A stretch of 64,000 nt of DNA from Vandiemenella viatica (GCA_031002005.1 JARYHS010006964.1:6944001-7008000), one strand, 5' to 3'. Shown: positions 24,151 through 36,290, numbered from the stretch's first letter. Notes: generated by a model not told the origin, from the letters alone. A program made the numbers and translations.

Positions 24151-25647
24151 ACTTCAAACCTACTTCAAGTAAATGAGGACCCCAAGACATTCAAGAAAAT
24201 AAATGTAGGCAACTATGGGGGCTTCAGTAGTTTTGCAAAAGGCTGCTAGCGGACAATCATAAATAAATACACACAACACCAGAAGATACAAATCACGGTA
24301 CAGCACTCACAAAGCAAACGGCGTTCCTGCAACACCGACCACAACAAAACAGAATGTGGTACAAAGCCCTGGTTTGCTGAATGTAAACATTTGCACATAG
24401 AAGCATTATATTGCATTAAACTAACTCAACTTACTAAAATTCTTCAAAATAACGTTCGTAGATACTGTAAAGATACACCTACTGATGATAGTTTCAGATG
24501 ATGAAAGAAGACATATTCAAACATAAGTCGAACATGATTACAACTGAAGTTACACTTGTTAAGAAGGAAACTGAACAGATTTAAGATTGTACAATCACAA
24601 ACCCACTGCAACACACAATTTTTAAGTAATCACTGACGAACCTCTATGAGCTACTAGTCTCCGCATTGTAATAAGTAATACACGTACTGAAGCGTCCATT
24701 AACACTAGAAACATAGAAACATACCTCCTAGTTAATGCGTGTCACTTTTATTGCCTCTACATCATTTCAAATATTCGTCTTTACACCGCAATGTGTAACA
24801 CTAGAACACAAACACAACGTTCCACCATGAATCAGCTGATACGAAACAAAACAACTGCAAAGACAGTACACACTGAAAATGAGAACTACCACTCTTAGTT
24901 TAGTGTCTGAATTATCAGTCACTCGACTGTCTGTAATCCCTGATGTTTCATCTTCAAGTCACCGCGTTTTACAGATACAAACGTCATAAGCTAATGCAGA
25001 ACTGAAGGTATTATTTTATATGGAATACAGCCACTGTTATCTGAAACCTTAAAATTTCCATGTTTCCATATAGGCTAGATCATACTCGAAACTGTTTGGT
25101 GCATGTAACTAATTTACTAAACCTGTTTAATGTAACTACAATAACTGACACCTATAGAATTTCAGCAAAGGGTGATCTCGATGTAATTGAATTTGTTCAA
25201 ATTCATTCATTTACGACATATGCAGCTCATGCGGATGAGCTATTCACAGCTTAAAAATGAATAATAATTATGTGTGACGAACAACGTGCGGGCCCTGTAC
25301 TAGAAATTAGGACTCTTGACACTGGTAGCATAGCATATACGCACATTGTAGTCACCAATTATGTGATTTTGAATGATTATTTGATGGAGGAAGATATGCT
25401 TGGTAAACACTGTTAGTGCAAATACCTCGATATAACATTTCCTATATTGTTCAACTGCTAGGGAGAGAGTCACAGATAACTAGAATTGCTCTCTTCAATA
25501 TTCTCTTGATTTTCTTTATTACTTTATCGCCGCTTGTTTTCGTTGGTAATCCGTTGTAAGCGGATTAAGTCGATATTTATCCGTGATCTATTTCACTAAA
25601 TAAAATAAATACTTACAAATGTACTTTCAATCTTTATTCATTCATTC

Positions 25648-25651
<4 letters not shown>
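24151..25651. other. Unassigned stretch upstream of gene A, ending in a 52-nt poly(A) run
   Basis: I see no convincing exon. The stretch ends in TTCA repeats and a run of 52 A (25652-25703), which may mark the 3' end of a retroposed transcript whose body I cannot identify. An AATAAA is present about 45 bp upstream of the run. Confidence 0.45.
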
Positions 25652-25705
<54 letters not shown>

Positions 25706-25784
25706 GTGACCGATACCAGCTACGCTTAGATCGAAGATTAAATACGGACTTATAATGCCAGTTGATTATAGCAGAAGCTAAAGA

Positions 25785-26011
25785 ACCGATCGTGGTGGTG
25801 TAACGGCAAGCGTTCTGGCCTCGCATTCGGGAGGACGGCGGTTCGAATCCCCGTCCGCGCATCAAGATTTGGGTTTTCCATGGTTTCCCCAAATCACTCA
25901 ACTTGAATGCCGGGATGCTTCCTTCAAAAGGCCATGGCCGAATTCCTTCCCATTCCTTGCCCCCATTCTTTCCCGTCTCTAAAGACCTAGTTGTTATAGG
26001 AGACGTTAAGC

Positions 26012-26041
<30 letters not shown>
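25785..26041 (+). mobile_element. tRNA-derived SINE, full length with target-site duplication
   Basis: The head carries a pol III A box (TGGTGTAACGG, 25796) and a B box (GGTTCGAATCC, about 25840). The body includes a CTTCAAAAGGCCATGGCCGA motif shared by all related copies here, and the end is AAGCAGT plus a poly(A) run of about 27. The 12-bp repeat AGAAGCTAAAGA at 25773-25784 and 26042-26053 is the target-site duplication. It is the best-preserved copy in the window and defines the family. Confidence 0.92.
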
Positions 26042-26042
<1 letters not shown>

Positions 26043-26203
26043 GAAGCTAAAGACAGTGACCCTTAAACAGACTACCAGCTTTTGTTCAATTTGTTTGACC
26101 ACTGACTAATTTGGCTACATCGAAAGTTCAGCAATATTTAAAGATTGAATCATCTGCATCTGACAGGAGCATGTCGGAGCTCTTCAGGAGTGAAAAAGAT
26201 TTA

Positions 26204-26205
<2 letters not shown>

Positions 26206-26262
<57 letters not shown>

Positions 26263-26480
26263 TATGGCTTTACGCCTCGTCAACGTGGGAGGCGGAAAAG
26301 GATGGAGAACAAGGAACGAGAAGGAATACATCCATGGCCTTTTAAAGGAAGCATCCCGGCATTCGCCTGGAGTGAATGAAAACTATGGAAATGCCAAATA
26401 TGGATGCTCGGACGGGGATTCGAACCTGCGTCCGACCGATTGCTAGTCCAGGCGTCACCGCTCAACCACCACGCTCTGTG
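26206..26480 (-). mobile_element. tRNA-derived SINE, reverse orientation
   Basis: A run of 54 T marks the poly(A) tail on the minus strand. The body starts GCTTATGGCTTTACGCCTCG and holds the B box as its complement (GGATTCGAACC, about 26416). The A-box region ends near CACGCTCTGTG at 26480. Same family as 25785-26041, with a different tail-proximal segment. Confidence 0.88.
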
Positions 26481-26689
26481 TTAAAGAAGAAAGGAACTCT
26501 GATATAATAATATGTGCAGGTTCACAGTACCTGATGTAAAGGCCCCACGTGACCATCTAACTTGTCGGTCACACGCTGTGCCAGTCAACTTGAATGGCAA
26601 ACTTGACAGAACAAAAACTCTATAATGTTAACACCAATATGCTCTACTATATAATACGAGGTTTGAAGATACTTCATTTATAGAGAGTG

Positions 26690-26885
26690 GCGAGGGGGTG
26701 TACCGGAAAATTACGGGATTCGCGTACACAATTATGGTCGGATGACTGCTTGAATATGGTGTCTGTAGCGTTTGAACTACATTATAGGAACTAAATAACG
26801 GAGTTTAAGAGGTAGGAAGGAAGGCAAGAAAAATTTTCTCTGGAAATGCGGAAGTAAATGTGTAGGGAAATTTAAAGGGACAGCA
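26690..26885 (+). pseudogene. Decayed LINE fragment
   Basis: Weak LEYGVCS- and SGN-like strings in the plus strand resemble the C-terminal block of the TTAAA-tailed LINE family. Too decayed for a firm call. Confidence 0.35.
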
Positions 26886-27049
26886 TCAGAGAAAAGTTTA
26901 CCGGTATTAACAAACTTTGATAATGGGGCAGATTAATCTAACGTTCTCACACTCAGAATGGCGAGTGTCGAGTAATGGGACACACTGAGTCAGACTTTCC
27001 GCTTCGTCCGCTGTGTGTTTGACTGAGCCTATATACAAGCATATTAACA

Positions 27050-27250
27050 TCAATCTCAGTTAGTGGGCAATATACAAGATATTTAGTATGAAATTGACAA
27101 GGAAGGCCAAATTGACAGTGTAACATATGCTCTTTCTAAGGCATTTGACAGAGTGAGCCATAAAATGGTGTTAAATAATGTAAAACCTTTGGAGTGGATG
27201 AACAAGTAGCCAGCTACATAGAGAAACTTTTGAAAGATACTCGCAGGTGT
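27050..27250 (+). pseudogene. LINE reverse transcriptase palm fragment
   Basis: Plus-strand reading gives LSKAFDRVSHKMVLNNVK and, after one frameshift, GVDEQVASYIEKLLKDTR. SKAFDxVSH carries the first catalytic Asp of the reverse-transcriptase palm in CR1/Jockey-type LINEs. It is an isolated fragment. Confidence 0.65.
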
Positions 27251-27519
27251 TCGGCCGGCTTCCCGCATCTGCCGGTACATTGTCTAGGATCCAAGTCATT
27301 TGTATGATAATTAAGTGACCCTACACCAACAACATGTCAAATTTAAGGGGTCATTATTTTGTGTTACTAACACAAGTTGTTTTGTTTTCCCGCACACCTT
27401 TGCCCAATAAACTGGTTTCCTACTCCCAATTAAAAGCAGAAATCCCGCTGCAGAAGCTGGTTTCCAGGGCTGTCATCTCAAATAGTAACTTGTTGTGTCA
27501 CTATGCAATAGGTCAGGTA

Positions 27520-29590
27520 AAATAATAATAATAATTGCAACAAATATGAAGAAACACACAGTAAATTTATCGAAGTTACAAACATCCAAGATTTTAAGGG
27601 GGGAAAAAAACGAAAATATGAAAACTACCTACTATAGGCAATTAAAGACAACTTTAAAAATTACAATACACATGATTTCTACAAGACCTTCGTGAACCAA
27701 ATAAAGGGGTACTCACCACAGAACCTATGTTTCAGAAAACGAAATAGTAAACTTGCCCTGACAATGAAAGAAAAGTGCCAAGATCTGGCCACTTATTTTT
27801 CACAGCACTTGAATTTTAATTTAAATTAATTTAATTTAACTGCAATGGAGCACAGGCTCCGGTGGCAGTTTCCCTACACACCCATCTTCCCCCTATCCTG
27901 CACCTACCTACATTTGTCCTCTCCAAATTTTATCTTTAAATTCTTTCAAAGTTTTCGGTAAATTGCTCGCAACCGAAAAAGAGGTCCAGAAAATACAATT
28001 TGAAATAACAACAGAGACTCATCTCCACCAACACAAGAAGAAATTTATGCTCATATAAAGAAACTTAAAAATAACAAAACATTGGGAGAAGCTGGAATTG
28101 TAGCCGAAGTTTTAAAAAATTTAGGGCAAAAGGGAAATTCCAAAAATAATCCAAAACATTTGTCAGGCTGAAAAAATACCAGCATGGAAGACTGCTCTAG
28201 TCCACCCATTACATAAAAAAAGGTAACAAATCAGATGCAAACCAGTCACATACAAGATTCTTTCAGTCTGTCTTTTGAAGTGAACACAAGAGCAGTTAGA
28301 ACCTAAATAAGCATAATATGAAGCAGGATTCAAACCAAAAAGGTTTGCTCTAAACAAATGTTCAACCTCAAAACCATAATCAAAATGCGAGCCCTCAGAC
28401 AAAAACCCCTAGTATGCACATATGAGGATTTCAAAAAGGCATACGACTCAATAGACATGCCTTCACTATTCCAAATTTTGGAAGAAACACGATAACTCAT
28501 AAAACAAACACTAATTGGCAATAAATCTAAAGTAAAATTCATGAACAAAATTTCAGAACCCTTTGACATTCAAACAGGTGTGAGACAAGGCGATGGGCTC
28601 TCTTCTCTTCTGTTCAACGTCATTCTAGTCAAGGTTATGGAAGAGTGGGAGAAAGAACTCAAGAAATGGAAGTGTTGGGAGCCAATCACACTTAGCTTTC
28701 CCAAAAACAATCTCTACATGCCATACCTCGTTTTTGCGGATGAGTTTGCGATATTAACAGAAGATGGTGAGACTGCAATCAAATGGCTTGAGAAAATCAA
28801 AGAATGTGCAGAAAAAGTAGGGTTACAAATCTCATTCGATAAAACTGAATTCAGCAAGTTTGAGAACATAATTCAGTAAAATCAACAGAGTATCATACTT
28901 TAAATACCTCGGAAAATCCATCGAACTGACAGGCCTTGAGAAAATCTCTCAGCAAAATTGGCTCCAAAAAGTAAAAAAAAAGATTAGGGTTAGTCCAAAA
29001 TCTCTACAACAAAAAATACATGTCAAGACAAAAATCCGGCATTATAACACAGTCATAAAAACAACAGTCCTCTATGCAAGTGAAACGTTAACCCTTAACA
29101 GAAAATATGACCTATCAGAAATTTAAAAAAGGTAGAGAGGAAAATCATTAGAAAAATTCTAAGAATAAGACTCACCAAAGATGGTTACAGACTACAATCA
29201 ATCAAAACAACAGGAAAATTTTCAAATATCGAAATTGACATCAAGAAAAGGAGAATTAAATTCTTTAGTCACCTGAAGAGATTACCAGAAAATCAATTGA
29301 CAAAAACATCACTTAAAAATCCAACACCTTGGCTGAATTAAATTTGGAAGGATCATAAAAGTGCAAACATAGGAGTAACAGACATCTTAGAAAGAAACAC
29401 CTTCAAACAAAAAGTAGACAAATGGGGAATTATAACTGAGCAACCAAAACAATAACAATACAGACCATAAGTGGTCGGTCGAACGTAAACAAGCTTTCTG
29501 TTAAAGCATGAAAGCATATTGGAACAACTCAAAGAAAACTTGATGGGTCATCTAACTTCTTCCATTGGGAGTATTCGGCAATAAAAATAA
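27520..29590 (+). pseudogene. LINE of a second family (RTE-like by style), 5'-truncated, with nested insertion
   Basis: Segments in order: YSPQNLCFRKRNSK (about 27710); after a nested insertion, IKKLKNNKTLGEAGIVAEVL (about 28057); EDFKKAYDSIDMPSLFQILE (about 28425); GVRQGDGLSSLLFNVIL (about 28580); FADEFAIL (about 28733); LQISFDKTEF (about 28825); a C-terminal VLYASETLTLNRKY block (about 29069); and a final WKDHKSANIGV segment. The element ends with an ATA-repeat tail near 29580. Several frameshifts and stops make it dead. The catalytic FADD box reads FADE here. The RTE-like label is inferred from the GVRQGDGLSP style. Confidence 0.75.
27810..27967 (-). mobile_element. Short 3' stub of the TTAAA-tailed LINE nested in the second LINE
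   Basis: About 155 bp in reverse orientation: the tail repeat at 27813-27840, then the CAATGGAGCACAGGCTCCGG end seen at 3290 and 19690. The second-family reading frame continues on either side, so this is a later insertion with extreme 5' truncation. Confidence 0.85.
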
Positions 29591-30215
29591 TAATAATAAT
29601 CATAATGCGAAAATTGTAATTCTCGAGAACGGAAGGTCAGTCGTTGCGTTTAAATCGTAACAGCATATGGTTCGAATTAACATACGTGTATCGGAACAAG
29701 AAAGCAATGCTTTCTCTCACAGTCAAATAGTTTGTTTCAATAGTGATATAAAAATTATTTCACGACGTATGCAGTATAGGTTTATTAAAATTATGTATCA
29801 AATAATTAAATTGATTTTGGTATAAAAACATTTTATCTAAAATAATATATTTCGGAACTTGTTATTTCTTTGACAATGACCTCCAAAATATAAATTATGG
29901 AATTCGTGATATTATATAATAAATTAAACATATTAATTTTGGTCGAAAGAAATATATAGAACGTCATTATGTGTGTAATTGTTCACCACCGACATAATTT
30001 CAATGGAAGAGTAAGTTTCTTTGTATCGATGCCAAACGAGGAATTCAGTGATGTAGGTTATTGTAACCGGATAAAAAATTAGAGATCGACTACTGAAAAC
30101 TACTCCTGTGGGCAGCGTCAGTTTTGGTGGAACAGGTTCCTGTGGCGTACTTTCTTTCTAAATAAAACTTACGGTACGTCATTAAACCAAGGCACTGGTT
30201 TATGCTTTACAATAT

Positions 30216-30216
<1 letters not shown>
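29591..30216. other. Unassigned AT-rich stretch
   Basis: Nothing recognised. Confidence 0.5.
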
Positions 30217-30252
<36 letters not shown>

Positions 30253-30588
30253 ATTTAATTAAAAAGTCTGATTTTCTGATAACGCTAAAATTTATCTGGT
30301 AAATTTTGATAGAAAGCAGTTATCTATTGCTTGTTTCAATGTAGCGAAGATTAATGGCACCCTACAGCTGCCAAGACAATTTTTAGCTGATCCATCGAAA
30401 GTTCTCCTACGATCTAGGACCAGGAAAGTATTTTCTCCACTTCCCTCAAAATTTGTAGCAATTCCTGGGAACTGAAATGTTGCCTTCAGTATTGGACGCC
30501 AAGTTGTTGAAAAATGCTTCATTGTGATAAAGTTGACCGGTGCGTGACCGTGGGAAGTTGCCAGGAAGTTTGTTGATGGGTGAGAGAT
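30217..30588 (-). CDS. Possible small retrogene or retrocopy of unknown function
   Basis: A minus-strand frame with an ATG in CACAATGA context (30522) encodes 76 residues, starting MKHFSTTWRPILKATF and ending FLSKFTR. It stops 41 bp before a run of 34 T at 30217-30250, which reads as a poly(A) tail on the minus strand, and ATTAAA precedes that tail. TTTACA occurs just outside both ends (about 30206 and 30590), a possible short target-site duplication. Intact frame plus adjacent tail suggests a retroposed short mRNA. I do not recognise the protein. It could equally be a chance frame in an unknown retroposon. Confidence 0.35.
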
Positions 30589-30609
30589 TTTACATTTATG
30601 AGTAGATTC

Positions 30610-30717
30610 TTTTTTTTTTTTTTTTTTTTTTTACTTATGGCTTTACGCCTCGCAGACGTCGAGGTCATTAGATTGGTCTTCGGACAAGAATGTGAAGGAA
30701 TTCGGCAATGGCCTTAT
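30610..30717 (-). mobile_element. Truncated SINE
   Basis: A T-run, then ACTTATGGCTTTACGCCTCG and a GAATTCGGCAATGGCCTTA segment, matching the 3' half of the SINE family in reverse. It is cut off at a TTA repeat near 30720. Confidence 0.75.
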
Positions 30718-30734
30718 AATTATTATTATTTATT

Positions 30735-30952
30735 CACAAACAATTACTGACTACTTTAGAAAAAGAAGGATGAAATTTTATGGACATATTAGCAGGATGA
30801 ACAAGAACAGGCTCACAAGGCAAATCTTCGAAATAGTAAACACCAGTAAAAACAAACTTAAATGGATATATGAAACAGAAGAGGACCTTACAGAATTGGG
30901 GATCACACAAGACAACATAAACAACGTCAGACCATTTTGTCTTGACCTTTGA
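30735..30952 (+). pseudogene. LINE C-terminal fragment
   Basis: Plus-strand frame with RKRRMKFYGHISRMNKNRL and GITQDNINN, a C-terminal segment resembling that of the second LINE family (KKRRIKFFSHLKRL at about 29245). It stops at 30950. Confidence 0.6.
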
Positions 30953-30969
30953 ATATTTTTGCTGCAAAC

Positions 30970-31375
30970 CACTTTCATTTTAAGGGGTAAAAAGAGGTGA
31001 GTGTATCATTTTCTGTATTATTTTGGTAAGAAACATTTTGCATGACTAAATTAATTTCTATCAAAACTTTCACCGTGATTAGTCTGATGGTATCGACTGA
31101 AGATAAGATTTTTATATAGAACATTGACAAAAATTAAGGGAGTGGAGCGGGTAAGAGGAGTGTGTTTGCAAGGCAAATATTGACAGTATTTTTCTCTTTA
31201 TATTAAAGTAGTTCCATCAAATCTGATAAAACATGTCGATTTGTATAAAAATTAAGGGGTGTAAAAGGGTGACGGGATCGTTTTTTTGATTTTTTTGTTA
31301 GAAACTTTTTCTGTGACAAAATACATTTCTGTGACAACTTTTACGGTGATCAGTGTAACGGGGTTGACGATATGC
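30970..31375. repeat. Three diverged tandem units of about 130-140 bp
   Basis: Units start near 30978, 31133 and 31250 with a TTAAGGGGT-like block followed by a GGTGA or GGTAA block. The first and third share a second half of the form AACTTT-ACGGTGAT-AGT. Likely an old satellite-like duplication. It runs up to shortly before the assembly gap. Confidence 0.55.
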
Positions 31376-31472
31376 TCCATGTGGTCCAAGGAAATTCAAT
31401 TGAGGACTTAACTATTTTATGGATTTGATTTAAGCTACTGATTAATATATTACTGTCGATTGAATGCATGTA

Positions 31473-32472
31473 NNNNNNNNNNNNNNNNNNNNNNNNNNNN
31501 NNNNNNNNNNNNNNNNNNNNNNNNNNNNNNNNNNNNNNNNNNNNNNNNNNNNNNNNNNNNNNNNNNNNNNNNNNNNNNNNNNNNNNNNNNNNNNNNNNNN
31601 NNNNNNNNNNNNNNNNNNNNNNNNNNNNNNNNNNNNNNNNNNNNNNNNNNNNNNNNNNNNNNNNNNNNNNNNNNNNNNNNNNNNNNNNNNNNNNNNNNNN
31701 NNNNNNNNNNNNNNNNNNNNNNNNNNNNNNNNNNNNNNNNNNNNNNNNNNNNNNNNNNNNNNNNNNNNNNNNNNNNNNNNNNNNNNNNNNNNNNNNNNNN
31801 NNNNNNNNNNNNNNNNNNNNNNNNNNNNNNNNNNNNNNNNNNNNNNNNNNNNNNNNNNNNNNNNNNNNNNNNNNNNNNNNNNNNNNNNNNNNNNNNNNNN
31901 NNNNNNNNNNNNNNNNNNNNNNNNNNNNNNNNNNNNNNNNNNNNNNNNNNNNNNNNNNNNNNNNNNNNNNNNNNNNNNNNNNNNNNNNNNNNNNNNNNNN
32001 NNNNNNNNNNNNNNNNNNNNNNNNNNNNNNNNNNNNNNNNNNNNNNNNNNNNNNNNNNNNNNNNNNNNNNNNNNNNNNNNNNNNNNNNNNNNNNNNNNNN
32101 NNNNNNNNNNNNNNNNNNNNNNNNNNNNNNNNNNNNNNNNNNNNNNNNNNNNNNNNNNNNNNNNNNNNNNNNNNNNNNNNNNNNNNNNNNNNNNNNNNNN
32201 NNNNNNNNNNNNNNNNNNNNNNNNNNNNNNNNNNNNNNNNNNNNNNNNNNNNNNNNNNNNNNNNNNNNNNNNNNNNNNNNNNNNNNNNNNNNNNNNNNNN
32301 NNNNNNNNNNNNNNNNNNNNNNNNNNNNNNNNNNNNNNNNNNNNNNNNNNNNNNNNNNNNNNNNNNNNNNNNNNNNNNNNNNNNNNNNNNNNNNNNNNNN
32401 NNNNNNNNNNNNNNNNNNNNNNNNNNNNNNNNNNNNNNNNNNNNNNNNNNNNNNNNNNNNNNNNNNNNNNNN
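31473..32472. other. Assembly gap of 1000 N
   Basis: Exactly 1000 unspecified bases, a nominal scaffold gap. True length and content are unknown. Confidence 1.
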
Positions 32473-33031
32473 GCAGGTTTCTGAAATAAACGATTCAAAT
32501 AGAGGGAAACACAGCAATATTTTACTTTTTGGATAATTTGGGGATTAAATTATATACGAGTACCAAGTTATCTGTTTCTAGCTGTATGAAAAGCATACAG
32601 GAATTATTTTGATGGAGTGTTAAAATTTTTGTTTTTCAGTGACTTACAAAGTAAGGAGAGAATGAAAGTAAAATTTAACAGATTAGTTTACCATTCTAAG
32701 CTCAATTTATAATGAAAATCGAAGGCATATAAAAATATTAGGCTAGAAAGTGATTTCACTTTTGGTGTAGATTCCCAGAAATTTACAAGTTTTAGACTTT
32801 TGATATAGTTTATCAGTGTATGAATTTAGAGCTTTCTACAAACACAGAAAATACTTCAGAGTTTTAATGATCATTAGTGTGCAACTGAGTGACACATTTG
32901 TGAAATTTGCATTTGAGTAACTTACAAACTATGAACTAGAAGCAGGAAAAGTTAATGTGTTTGCTACAATTCCTGATATCTTGTAATAGAAAAATGAGGA
33001 ATGGATCATGTCGCTAAATGAAGAAATTGAG
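32473..33031. other. Unassigned AT-rich stretch between the gap and the palindrome
   Basis: Nothing recognised. Confidence 0.5.
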
Positions 33032-33884
33032 GTACAGTCGGGAACAGAATTCGCGAGACTCCTCACCTATCGATTATGCCTCGTTCCAGACACGAATATC
33101 TCATGGGACAGCATAACTGGTAGGTGGTACACTAAATTCATGATAAAATAGACCTCTCATAACCAGCACTTTACCCAAAACTAAAAAAATGAGCCTGCGC
33201 AGCAAGAAACTAGCAGATGATCGGAGGCAAAGATCGAAGTTCTACAGTAAAAATAAACAGGAATATCACCATATTAGTCATAATAATTATTGAAATAACC
33301 AAATCAATTGATTATAGAGAGATGATTTTTTTCGTAATATTGATATTCATTGTGCAATTTTTTCCTGGAATAAACAGTTGACAATTCGCTAGCAAACGCA
33401 ATTATATGGCGAATACCAAAAAGAATATCTAAATTACGATGTGAAACCAATAACAGCGTTTGAATGGGCAGTTCCACTTTCTAGCGCTGAAGCTTTATAG
33501 AACTGTGTGTGACAAATACACACAAAGGTTAAGGGTAAGTAGAAAGAGCAATTACGAAAGAACTCTAATGGTAAACTACGTCACGGAACATAAATAAACT
33601 ATTTCTAGAAAATTTAATGGTTCGGAATTTTAACGCCTTAATTATGTTTTCAGTATACCATATTTATAAGGTAAGCTTAACTTTAACGCAGTAGCAACAG
33701 TTTTAGTAGTATTAATAATAATTAAGAACAGCAAGTAAATAAAAAAATCCGTCTGCAATGTGAATTAGTGGTTCCACATTTTAAATCTGAAAGATGGAGG
33801 TAGGAAAGCTTTCATATCTCTCTTTGTTTCTAACTAAAACTGATACTAATATAAATTTTTCTGTCAAGCATTACTTCCTGCTAT

Positions 33885-34020
33885 CCAAGCCCCCTGGCAT
33901 TTTGGAGGACGTGAATTCAAATCCCGTCGGGCATCCAATTTCAGTGATCCATGCTTTTCGTAAATCTCTCCAGTTGAGCTCCGGAAACATTCCTTCAAAA
34001 AGCCGTGGCTGAAATTCTCA
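33885..34020 (+). mobile_element. Decayed SINE, paired with 42480-42660
   Basis: B-box-like segment AATTCAAATCCCG and the CTTCAAAAAGCCGTGGCTGA motif of the SINE family. The mirror copy in the right arm shows that it predates the duplication. Confidence 0.7.
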
Positions 34021-34089
34021 ATACTATACTATAAGGATTCATATCACATTTTCGTCGAAGATATGAAGAAGAAGGGAAAAAAAAGAAAA

Positions 34090-34315
34090 ACGTGGTGGCT
34101 ATGTGGTAACACTCATATCCAGCTTCTGGAGGTCGTGGGTTCAAATCTCCAGCTGGCCATCCAGGTAAGCGTTTTAGTTTTTTTTCCCAAATCACTACAG
34201 GCGAATGCAGGTATTGTTCCTTCAAAAGGCCGATTTCCTCCTGATTACTTGCCCCCAGTCCTATACTGCCTCTAATGACCTCAATTAGGTTTAAAGCTAG
34301 AAGCAAAAAAAAAAA
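34090..34315 (+). mobile_element. SINE, paired with 42183-42425
   Basis: Head CGTGGTGGCTATGTGG, B-box region GGGTTCAAATCTC, body with CTTCAAAAGGCCGA, and an A-rich tail at 34303-34313. Same family as 25785-26041. Confidence 0.82.
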
Positions 34316-34459
34316 TTTCTCAAATAAAAAAAATTACATCGATTTGGTGTGTTTTGTACCTTTTCCTTGTTGGATTTATCTCATTCAACTGCCGAACATG
34401 ATAGCGAAGGGACTAGACTGCTATTTCGACATGTGGAGAGCCCCTAGTTCGGTGTTGTT

Positions 34460-34690
34460 TTAGGGCTGGTCGACGTCGAAACCATTACAGAGGAAAAAGA
34501 ACGGGGGGCATATTTAGGAAGGAATTCGGCCATGGCCAATTCACGGAATCATTCCAGCACTCACGGAGTGATTTCGATTGGTCATGCAATACGAAGATTT
34601 CAACCCCTATCCTTCCATTGGGATGGCTTGAGCATTACCGGGGCTCTCCATCACTGGTGTGAATCTTTCCAGGGGCATGGGTATTAAAGT
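34460..34690 (-). mobile_element. Decayed SINE, paired with about 41810-42045
   Basis: Contains GGAATTCGGCCATGGCC, the complement of the family body motif, and a degenerate B-box region near 34590. Confidence 0.65.
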
Positions 34691-36084
34691 AGGTGGTGTT
34701 GTATGTCTTATGTCGTCTTTCAACTGTATGAGCGAAAAGCATTTGCAAATACACCAGTACACGGGAAAATCACTCTAAACGAATTAACTGGATGAATGGT
34801 TATCGGGAGGAATGCCATTAACAATTCAAAGACCATTTTATTGAAGCAAAAGGCAATTTACCGGCTTCAAATATATAAATTAGGAAATTAGGTGGACTGT
34901 AGTGAAGCTCTTTAGTGTTCAGGGTGGGGTTTTTAATTTCAGTTGAGTGTATAGGATTTAATCTCTTTATCATTATAAGTGGTAATTTCGTAAAAAGAAC
35001 ATCTTCCTGCTGGCTCAATTCACCCGCAAGGAGGAAATAACCGCTCTGACTAACGTTTCGAGGAAGTGTTTATTTACCAGTGGCTCTGAGGATGTGAAGA
35101 ACATTTATTCCAGTAGAGTTAGCTCTCATAAGGTTTGTGAATATTACCATCTGTACTCGAAATATGCCTATTTTGAAATTATGAGCACTTACAAATACAG
35201 TGACAGCCATTTCCCAAAGGTAACAGAAACAACTTCATGTAAGTTATTTGATTATAGTTAGAAGACCGATGAAAATATTGAAAAGTAACATTGAACTAAT
35301 GTGTATTAGTTATTAAAAATTTCTGAAAATTAATTCTAGTGGAATTTGACTTCAGCATACCCTCATTGCATCTTGTAATGTTCTACTTGCACTATTTGAT
35401 TACAAAACGAATAATCAATATTCTAGAATAATAGAGCTATTTAAAGATATATGGAAGTGCACGTTATTGAAAATTGACTTGCCTCCATCTGCTGATCAAA
35501 ATATTTTATGACCTTCAGTGCCTTTGACCATTTACCCTGCTGACTATTGTGTCAGCCTTGGTTGAGATAATGTGGCACTCTATTGTGAAGTCAATACAAG
35601 ACGAACACTACACTCATTCAAAAGCAACCATATGCGACGGAGGACTCGAATCGGTGACCTTTATTGTTACTATTATTATTATTATTACTCCACTATTCAC
35701 TAAAGGTGTGTGTCGGAGGGTGTATTGCACCTATCCGAAAGGTTAATGATTTGAAGGGATAATTGGGATATGGCAGGAGGCCTTTAAAATGCGATGACAG
35801 AGTTCTAGCCCCTACACTGCTAGCTCCAGCTTAAGTATCTTGGTAGGACTCTAGTGAAGGAATTTGTGAATGTGTCTGCGGTCGTGGTTTGCTAACACAG
35901 GAGACTGTTCCGTAGGCCCACCAAACAAGGAAAGTATCAGATATTTTAGGCATGCGATTTTCCTTATCTTTGTTCAATCAACGTGCTTATTACTATCTGA
36001 GGCTGTTGTATCACACGGTTAGGAGTCGAAAGAATTATACAGGAGTAGAACCGTATATCCTCATGGAACCGGGGCTTTCTGAAC

Positions 36085-36290
36085 CTTTTTAAATTTGTTT
36101 CCAGGTCGACTTCGAGGTCATTGGAGAGAGAAAAATGGGCTTTTTGATGGATCTAGCCCTACTTTCCCTTGCAATGAGTTGGAAAAACCGTAGAAAATAA
36201 AAAACTGGATGGCCAGAAGGATATTTGAACCCGCAACCTCTCGAATGTGAGGTCAGAACATTGTTGCTCGTCCACAATGCTAAGTTTTTT
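36085..36290 (-). mobile_element. Decayed SINE, paired with about 38970-39180
   Basis: Contains TTCGAGGTCATTGGAGA (tail-proximal motif) and a B-box-like TATTTGAACCCGC near 36220. The mirror copy is seen in the other arm. Confidence 0.7.

Noticed and set aside
25060..25254. 64-codon plus-strand frame upstream of gene A
   Set aside because: No recognisable motif, homolog or splice context; kept only as unassigned sequence.
25787..25860. tRNA gene
   Set aside because: A and B boxes are present, but the sequence does not fold as a full cloverleaf I can support, and it continues into a SINE body with poly(A) and target-site duplication.
25650..26446. Frames with long poly-Phe or poly-Lys
   Set aside because: Translations of poly(A) or poly(T) tails of retroposons.
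31350..32536. Long open frames across 31.4-32.5 kb
   Set aside because: They consist almost entirely of N and are an assembly gap.
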